Positions 57,785 to 64,000 of a stretch of 64,000 nucleotides of DNA are shown here, one piece after another; position 1 is the stretch's first letter, and every line of letters begins with the position of its first letter. A program made the position numbers and the translations under genes. The notes under the pieces were generated by a model. It saw only the letters and a program-made list of their open reading frames with translations. It searched no databases and had not been told where the DNA came from. Source of the stretch: Gordionus sp. m RMFG-2023 (taxonomy: Eukaryota > Nematomorpha > Gordioida > Chordodea > Parachordodidae); assembly GCF_954871325.1 (NCBI RefSeq), contig NC_088775.1, forward strand, positions 40,959,561 to 41,023,560, written 5' to 3'.

Positions 57785-59345
57785 GGCTAAAAGTCACCTC
57801 GTTTTAACAAAAAAGTTCAAAAATAACAATAATGACAATTGTCACTTTTCTGTGGTATCTTCACTAAAATTTTAATTTAACATGTTTACAATATATATTT
57901 ACCAGTTTTCTTTTAAAAAATTCAAAAAAGTTCAAAAATAACGATTATGACAATTGTCACTTTTCTATAGTATATCTTCACTGAAATTTTAATTTAGCAT
58001 ATTTACAATATATTTTTACCTATTTACTTTAAAAAAATTCAAAAATGTTAAAAAATAACGATTATGACAAATGCCACTTTCCTACATTTTCATGAAATTT
58101 AAATTTGACATTTTTACAATATATTTTAACCCATTTGGGTCAAAAAATTTTGAAAATAACAATTATGACAATTGTCACTTTTATATGCTGCATCTTCATG
58201 AAATATTAGTTTAACATATTTACAATATATATTTTTACCCATTTACTAAAAATATTCAAAAAAGTTCAAAAATAACGATTATGACAATTGTCACTTTCTA
58301 TGGAACATCTTCACTGAAATTTTAATTTAACATATTTACAATATATATTTTTACCTATTTACTTAAAAAAAATTCAAAAAAGTTCAAAAATAATGATTAT
58401 GATAATTGTCACTTTTCTATGGTATATCTTCACTGAAATTTTAATTTAACATTTTTACAATATTTACCCATTTACTTTAAAAATATTCAAAAAAGTTCAA
58501 AAATACCGATTATGACAATTGTCACTTTCTATGGTACATCTTCACTGAAATTTTAATTTAACATATTTTCAATGTATATTTTTACCTATTAACTTTAAAA
58601 AAATTCAAAAAAGTTCAAAAATAACGATTATGACAATTGTCACTTTTCCAAGGTATATCATCACTGAAATTTTAATTTAACATTTTTACAATATATATTT
58701 TTACCGATTTACTTTAAAAAAGTTCAAAAATAACGATTATGACAATTGTCACTTTCTATGGTACATCTTCACTGAAATTTTAATTTAACATATTTACAAT
58801 ATATATTTTTACCTATTTACTTTAAAAAATTCAAAAAAGTTCAATAATAACGATTATGACAATTGTCACTTTCTATGGCACATCTTCACTGAAATTTTAA
58901 TTTAACATGTTTACAATATATATTTTTACCCATTTGCTTTAAAAAAATTCAAAAAATTTTAAAAATAACGATTATGACAATTGTCACAATGGTACATATT
59001 CACTGAATTTTTAATTAAACGTATTTACAGCCTATATTTTTACTTATTTGCGTCAAAAAATTTCAAAAAACTTTAGAAATAACGATTATGACAATTGTCA
59101 CTTATCTAGGGGAAATCTTCACTGAAATTTTAATTTAACATATTTTCAATCTATATTTTTACCCATTAGCGTCAAAAATAAACTAATATGTTTTAAAATA
59201 CAGATTATGATATTTGTCATTTTTACAAAGGAACATCATCATTGAATTATAATTTAACATATTTATAATATAATTATATTTTTACCCTTACCAAAAATTT
59301 CAAAAATGTTAAAAAATATCATGACAATTGTCACATTAAAATATT
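57785..59345 (-). repeat. ~115-base minisatellite, right arm of element E, about 14 copies
   Basis: Units contain AACGATTATGACAATTGTCA, CTATGGTACATCTTCACTGA, AATTTTAATTTAACATATTT and TTTTTACCTATTTACTTTAA. Opposite in orientation to 48890-50680. Confidence 0.92.
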
Positions 59346-59605
59346 ATAAGACGATCATGTAAAATAATATAAATATTTATAAATTATTTAAACTAGTTCT
59401 TTTAATATACTAAAAAAAATAGATAATTTTACAAAAATGATAAAAATAAACCCATAAAAGATTTCAAAAGATTAATAATTCACAAAAAAATTAATTAAAA
59501 AAGAAGATTTTAAATTCTTATTAATTCAAGTTTTGCTTAAAATTTTTGCATGAAAACCACAGTTTAATTGTAACAAAAATAATATTATACACCTATTCGA
59601 AATAT
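59346..59605. other. inner flank of element E right end
   Basis: AT-rich, no gene. It corresponds in position to 39800-40390 of hAT B. Confidence 0.45.
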
Positions 59606-59852
59606 TCGTCCTCTAGTCGACTTAATTTCACGACTCAAGTGGAAAACTCATGTTCTCGACTCAAGTCGACTCATGTTCTCGACTCAAGTCGACTTGAGTT
59701 CACGACTTGAGTCGACTTGAGTTCACGACTTGAGTCGACTTGAGTTCTCGACTCGAGTTCACGACTCGAGTTCTCGACTTCAGTGAGTCGACTAATTCGA
59801 CTAACGACTCAGACTCTGAGTCAGAGTCGGACTCGACTTTTTAACAACACTA
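59606..59852. repeat. GACTCGAGTCGACTTGAG subterminal cluster and right end of element E
   Basis: At least a dozen overlapping CTCGACTCAAGTCGACTTGA type motifs, almost all self-complementary, run to GACTCGACTTTTTAACAACACTA. It is the longest and most regular of the subterminal clusters. Confidence 0.85.
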
Positions 59853-61660
59853 AATACATACGATATGTCTGCATTCATGGTGGAAGAAAATTTAAAAGTC
59901 GTGGGAAAGGAAAACGACTTACCCAAACATTGCAAAAAAATTGCCAAAATAGTTTCTCAGTTAAGCACATAAAAGAAAAAAGACATATGCTTGAGGTTAC
60001 AAAAATGAATTCTGGTCAAATGATGATTTGGGTATATATATCAAATGTAATACCATTTTATTATTAATTTAGATTCTAATTTATTCAAACGCTTACCGAA
60101 GCAGCGTAAAATTACTGAAGAATCAAGAGCTGTCATTATTAAATGTTTAGAATATGATGCCTCAATTCCTAAAATAAAATATGACCTCCAACAAAAAGGT
60201 GTTTACACAACAAATCGGGATTTGTACAATATAAAAAAGAAAATATTATATCTACCAGGGGACTCTGAGCTCCTGGATGTTTTCAACTTATTAATAATAT
60301 TATAAAAATAGTTTTTGAAAACAATGCCCTTCAGGGGATATATTATCAAACACCCAATATGAGGCAATATTTTAATGAATTTCCAGAAATTCTCATGGTT
60401 GATGCAACCTACAAATTAAATCATTATCATATGCCAGTCTTTACTCTCTTCGTTATTGATGGAGAAGAGCAAACAAGATTTGCTGCCATCTGGGTTGTAA
60501 AGTCTGAAAATTATTTAATAGTTAAAAATATGTGTGATTTATTTAAATCATATAATGATAATAATAATAAAATTAAAGTAATAATCACAGATAAGGACTT
60601 TGCTGATAGACATGCTTATAGAGAAGCCTTTCCTATGGCCTCACTTGAAATATGTACATTCCATGTACAACAAACATTTATGAGAGAAATAACGGTTAAA
60701 AAGAGAAATATAAATTCTACCCAGGTAAAGGTTGTGTTGAATATTTTGAAAAAAATGATCTACACAAAAACAGAAGTGCTTTATTGGGAAATTTATAATT
60801 CATTAATGGCCCTAAATTTTCCAGATGTGGAAATATATTTTAATAACAATTGGCATCTAATTCGACATGAGTGGTCTTATGCATGGCGATGTAAAACAAC
60901 CAATTTTTCTATTTATACAAATAATAGGACAGAGAGTATGAATAGGATCCTCAAAACCCTGATTAAAAAACATTCAAATTTAATAAATTTTTTCAAAAAT
61001 TTGAATATATGTATAGATACTTCAAACGAGGAAAAGAATTATAAAATAATTATGAATCTTAAAAAATTCTCTACAATTAGTTATCCTCAAAATAGTGAAG
61101 AATACAAATATCAAAAAATATTGACTAATGCTGCTTTTAAAAGGATTTTAGATCAGCTAAAATTATCAACATCCCATGATGAAGGAAATTCAACTTTAAC
61201 AGTATTGCCCTCAAGTTGTAGTTGTGGATATTTAGAATCTATTTTATTACCATGTAGGCCTTTGAATATAGAAGATTGAATGGTATAGATCTGTTTGATC
61301 AAAATTTATGTCACCCAAGATGGCAGAGAGATTACTATATGAATTCAAAAATTTACATGATGACTGATAAAAATAATATACTTACTAATAATATTAATCA
61401 AAATGATATCGATGGCACTAGAATTAATCATATTATCAATGAAAAAAAATTCTATCATCTGAAGAAAAATTCAGAAAAGTAAAGGATATAATGCAAAATA
61501 TATCATCATTATCATCTCAGATGAATCAAAATGCATTTAACAAAATTTATACATATTTAAAATATGTATATAAAGATCTATGTCAGCCTATTCCTAAAAT
61601 TATTGAACAATTTGAACATGCTATCAATATATTTAATCCAACATCAGGATTTAAATTTAA
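59853..61660 (+). pseudogene. FAR1/SWIM-type MULE transposase (ZSWIM-like), main part
   Basis: Continues the gene begun at 48119: YIRYVCIHGGRKFKSRGKG, KNCQNSFSVKHIKEKRHML (FAR1-like zinc-binding region), a 41-base GT-AG intron at 60032-60072, then SNLFKRLPKQRKITEESRA. After a frame shift near 60285 a long open stretch begins IVFENNALQGIYYQTPNM. Catalytic motifs: EILMVDATYKLN (first Asp), VIITDKDFADRHAYREAFP (second) with CTFHVQQ, and TNNRTESMNRILKTLIKK (Glu). A SWIM zinc finger follows (SSCSCGYLESILLPCR), broken by a one-base shift near 61263, after which NGIDLFDQNLCHPRWQRDYY continues. The final part (NAFNKIYTYLKYVYKDLCQ) is cut at 61660 by the foldback element. MULE proteins of this type are DDE transposases; domesticated relatives are ZSWIM proteins. 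Confidence 0.88.
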
Positions 61661-62976
61661 GGGTATGACTAAAATACGCGTCCCCGAAAACTACGCGTCC
61701 CCGGTCAAACGGGTTTAATTTATATAATATTAATAAAAAATTTTATTTAGCTTTATAAGATGAGTTATAAAATGTTTTTTATTATTTTAATAAATAAATG
61801 ATAACTTAGTAAATTTTTTAAAAAATTATTTTTTTACATGAAAAAACTACGCGTCCCCGGTCAAGATACAATTTTTAAAATAAAGGCAGATTCATATTTA
61901 GCTCATTAAATGAATATAGAAAATGTTTTTTATGATTTAAAAAAAATGATAACTTAGTAAAATTTTTAAAAAATTGTTTTTTTAAATAAAAAACTACGCG
62001 TTCCCGGTCAAGATACATTTTTTTAAAAAAAAATAAAAGCAGATTCATATTTAGCTCATTAAATGGATACAGAAAATGTTTTTTTTTTATTTAAAAAAAA
62101 AGTGATAACTTAGTAAAATTTTTAAAAAACACTTTTTTTTTCATTTTTTGACTAAAATACGCGTCCCTACGCGTCTCCGGTCAAGATAGATTATTTTTAT
62201 AAAAATGAATATAGAATCGTGTATAGTTTTTTAAGGAGATTCCAAAAATGGTATTAAATAATTTTTTTTTTTTTAAATTAATTTTCGAAAAATTTTTTTT
62301 TGATTAAACTACGCGTCCCCGGTCAAGATGCATTTTTTATTTTTTTTGAAAAAAAAATTATAAATACCATTTTCGGAATCTCCTTGAAAAACTATACACG
62401 ATTCTATATTCATTTTTATAAAAATAATCTATCTTGACCGGGGACGCGTAGGGACGCGTATTTTAGACAAAAAATGAAGAAAAAAAGTGTTTTGTCAAAA
62501 TTTTACTAAATTACCACTTATTTTTTAAATCAAAAAAAACATTTTCTGTATCCATTTAGTAAGCTAAATATGAATCTGCTTTTATTTTTAAAAAAAAATT
62601 GTATCTTGACCGAGGAAGCGTAGGGACGTGTAGTTTTTTTTATGTAAAAAATTAGTATTTTAAAAATTTTACTAAGTTACCACTTTTTTTTAAATCAAAA
62701 AAAACATTTTCTGTATCCATTTAATGAGCTAAATATGAATCTGCTTTTATTTTTAAAAAAAAATTGTATCTTGACCGGGGACGCGTAGTTTTTTCATGTA
62801 AAAAAATAATTAAAAAATTTACCGTTATCATTTTTTTTTAAATCATAAAAAACATTTTATAACTCATCTTATAAAGCTAAATAAGATTTTTTATTAAAAT
62901 TATATAAATTAAACCCGTTTGACTGGGGACACGTAGGGACGCGTAGTTTTCGGGGACGCGTATTTTAGTCATGCCC
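61661..62976. mobile_element. foldback element with ACGCGTCCCCGGTCA arrays, 8-bp target duplication
   Basis: 1316 bases forming one long palindrome: the left half (61661 to about 62310) carries five or six ~155-165-base units, each with CTACGCGTCCCCGGTCAAGA and TAGCTCATTAAATG, and the right half is its inverted copy. Ends GGG(T/C)ATGACTAAAATACGCG. Exact duplication AAATTTAA at 61653-61660 and 62977-62984. It interrupts the MULE coding end (the frame ...SGFKFK before it and FNDMGN after it). No gene inside. Confidence 0.92.
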
Positions 62977-63825
62977 AAATTTAATGACATGGGTAATCAT
63001 TTTTTTTTTTATTAATAATTTTTTTTAATGAATTATAATATATTCTGTAAACTTTAAAAAATATATATAAAAGATGTAGAAAAAAACCAGAAAATCCACC
63101 GAAATAAGTTGTGAAGTATAAATCAATTTAATAATATTAAAAATATTGAAATGCCAGAAAAAATGAGTCCTGGATATTTGAAAAGGCGCAAAGATGCTAA
63201 AAATATGAGAAAAGATTTGATCTTTAAATTCATTTATATTATTTGTGAAAAGTGAAAGTGATGAAAGAAAAACAAATAAATAACATCAATATAATGGATA
63301 AAGAAAATAATCACAACTTTAAGCATATGATAGATATGAAAGGTTATATATTTTAGAGTTACATGATATCCTTTTTTTGGCTAAAAGCAAAAAATTTTTT
63401 TATGTCTTTACAATATATATTTTTTAGATACTAGTTTTCCCTCATCAATAAAAATTTTCACAAATAGTGAACCCTTGCAAACTCTTTCTGAAAACACAAG
63501 TATTTTTTTTATAATAATGCATAATATATTTTCAAGATTCTACCAGTTTACATTCATCAATGCAAACATTAATTTAATTTTTTTTTATATATATTATTTT
63601 TAGGATGTGCTAATGCTAAAAAGCACACTGCTGGCTCATCAGATAAGAATATAGTTATCCATTCTTGTGATTATAATAGACAAAAAGATTCTTTTAGTAA
63701 TGAAATTACTTAATTATATTATTATCTGATGTTTTTCTTGTAGGACCTCTATTAAATACAAATCAATTACAAAAAAGGATATTATCAGAGGATACTTCTG
63801 CGAAAACGAACAATGTACTCCACAG
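62977..63825 (+). other. AT-rich DNA with possible exon fragments
   Basis: Short protein-like stretches occur, but none can be assigned: MPEKMSPGYLKRRKDAKN (63150-63215), and after a TTTTTAG acceptor CANAKKHTAGSSDKNIVIHS (63604-63665). A GT-AG pair, GTAATGAAATTAC ... TTTTTCTTGTAG (about 63697-63742), would join this to a downstream frame that is then cut at 63825 by the next element. They could be hAT or MULE gene ends. Confidence 0.35.
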
Positions 63826-64000
63826 TAGTGTTGTTAAATGGCTCATTTTGAGCCGATTTTTAAAAACGGCTAACTCAATCTTTTATCAGGAAAAATATTA
63901 TGCAAGCCTTAAGATTTTGTTCATAGGTGGCACAAAGGTTTATAACATCTATAAACGAAATCTCGAGGCTTAGACAATATTTTTCTGGCTAAAATATTGA
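63826..64000 (+). mobile_element. left end of another hAT-like element, cut by the window edge
   Basis: Terminus TAGTGTTGTTAAATGGCTCA, followed by TTTTGAGCCGATTTTTAAAA ACGGCTAACTCAAT and GGCACAAAGGTT. Same family as the foldback element at 10115-10350, and the same terminal sequence as hAT B and E. Only the first 175 bases are in the window. Confidence 0.75.

Larger units (their letters stand above)
48416..59852. mobile_element. large hAT-like element E (11.4 kb) with many insertions
   Basis: Left terminus TAGTGTTGTTAAACGACTGA and right terminus GACTTTTTAACAACACTA match hAT B, as do the GAGTCGACTT clusters next to them and the opposite-facing ~115-base minisatellite arrays (48890-50680 and 57785-59345). 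It splits the FAR1-like domain of a MULE gene. The flanks (TTATAAAT, AATACATA) do not form a clean duplication, so a deletion at one end or recombination between two copies is possible. The interior has no transposase of its own that I can see and is filled by other transposons. Confidence 0.65.

Noticed and set aside
59783-60067. 94-residue frame starting in the GAGTCGACT cluster
   Set aside because: Its first ~25 codons are the repetitive end of element E. Only the part from 59856 is MULE coding sequence.

Overview
This window is a transposon graveyard from a very AT-rich eukaryotic nuclear genome, most likely an invertebrate animal. The evidence for an animal is the superfamily mix (P-like elements with THAP zinc fingers, PIF/Harbinger with a MADF-type partner gene, Merlin, Tc1/mariner, several hAT families, FAR1/SWIM-type MULEs), GT-AG introns of about 41-50 bases, a tRNA-derived SINE, and a thiamine pyrophosphokinase whose motifs resemble animal TPK1. 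I cannot name the species. I recognise only one ordinary host gene: the intronless thiamine pyrophosphokinase on the minus strand at 10511-11578.

Layout. 1-2630: AT-rich DNA with hAT ends and a hAT relic. 2630-10089: two direct copies of a large non-autonomous element (right ends at 6179 and 10089), the first filled by a 2.6-kb tandem array, the second interrupted by a P-like element with 8-bp target duplications (6906-8802). 10511-12095: the TPK gene and an upstream tandem repeat. 13260-14398: dispersed repeats. 14399-21475: a Tc1/mariner element whose right terminal repeat is split by a hAT element (16118-21430), which itself carries a nested element in an intron. 21666-24143: a palindromic element with a THAP/P-like gene. 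24579-31535: a young but broken Ty3/gypsy-type LTR element with 5-bp target duplications. 32412-41820: a PIF/Harbinger element with two genes, holding a 6.2-kb hAT in an intron of its transposase gene. 41917-47275: another hAT, holding a LINE fragment and a second P-like copy inverted relative to the first. 47396-48093: a small inverted-repeat element. 48119-61660: a FAR1/SWIM-type MULE transposase gene split by an 11.4-kb hAT-like insertion (48416-59852), which has collected a SINE, a small hAT, an old hAT relic with a younger hAT inside it, a Merlin element and a second MULE relic. 61661-62976: a palindromic foldback element inside the MULE coding region. 63826-64000: the left end of one more element, cut by the window edge.

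How it fits together. Six nested insertions can be read base by base from clean 8-bp duplications, giving a relative chronology. A paralogous stretch near 13690-13740 serves as an approximate empty site for the Harbinger insertion. The most distinctive theme is that almost every DNA transposon family here carries its own cluster of short GC-rich, often self-complementary repeats just inside its ends, and several share a ~115-bp minisatellite built around the palindrome TGACAATTGTCA, arranged in opposite orientation at the two ends of the same element.
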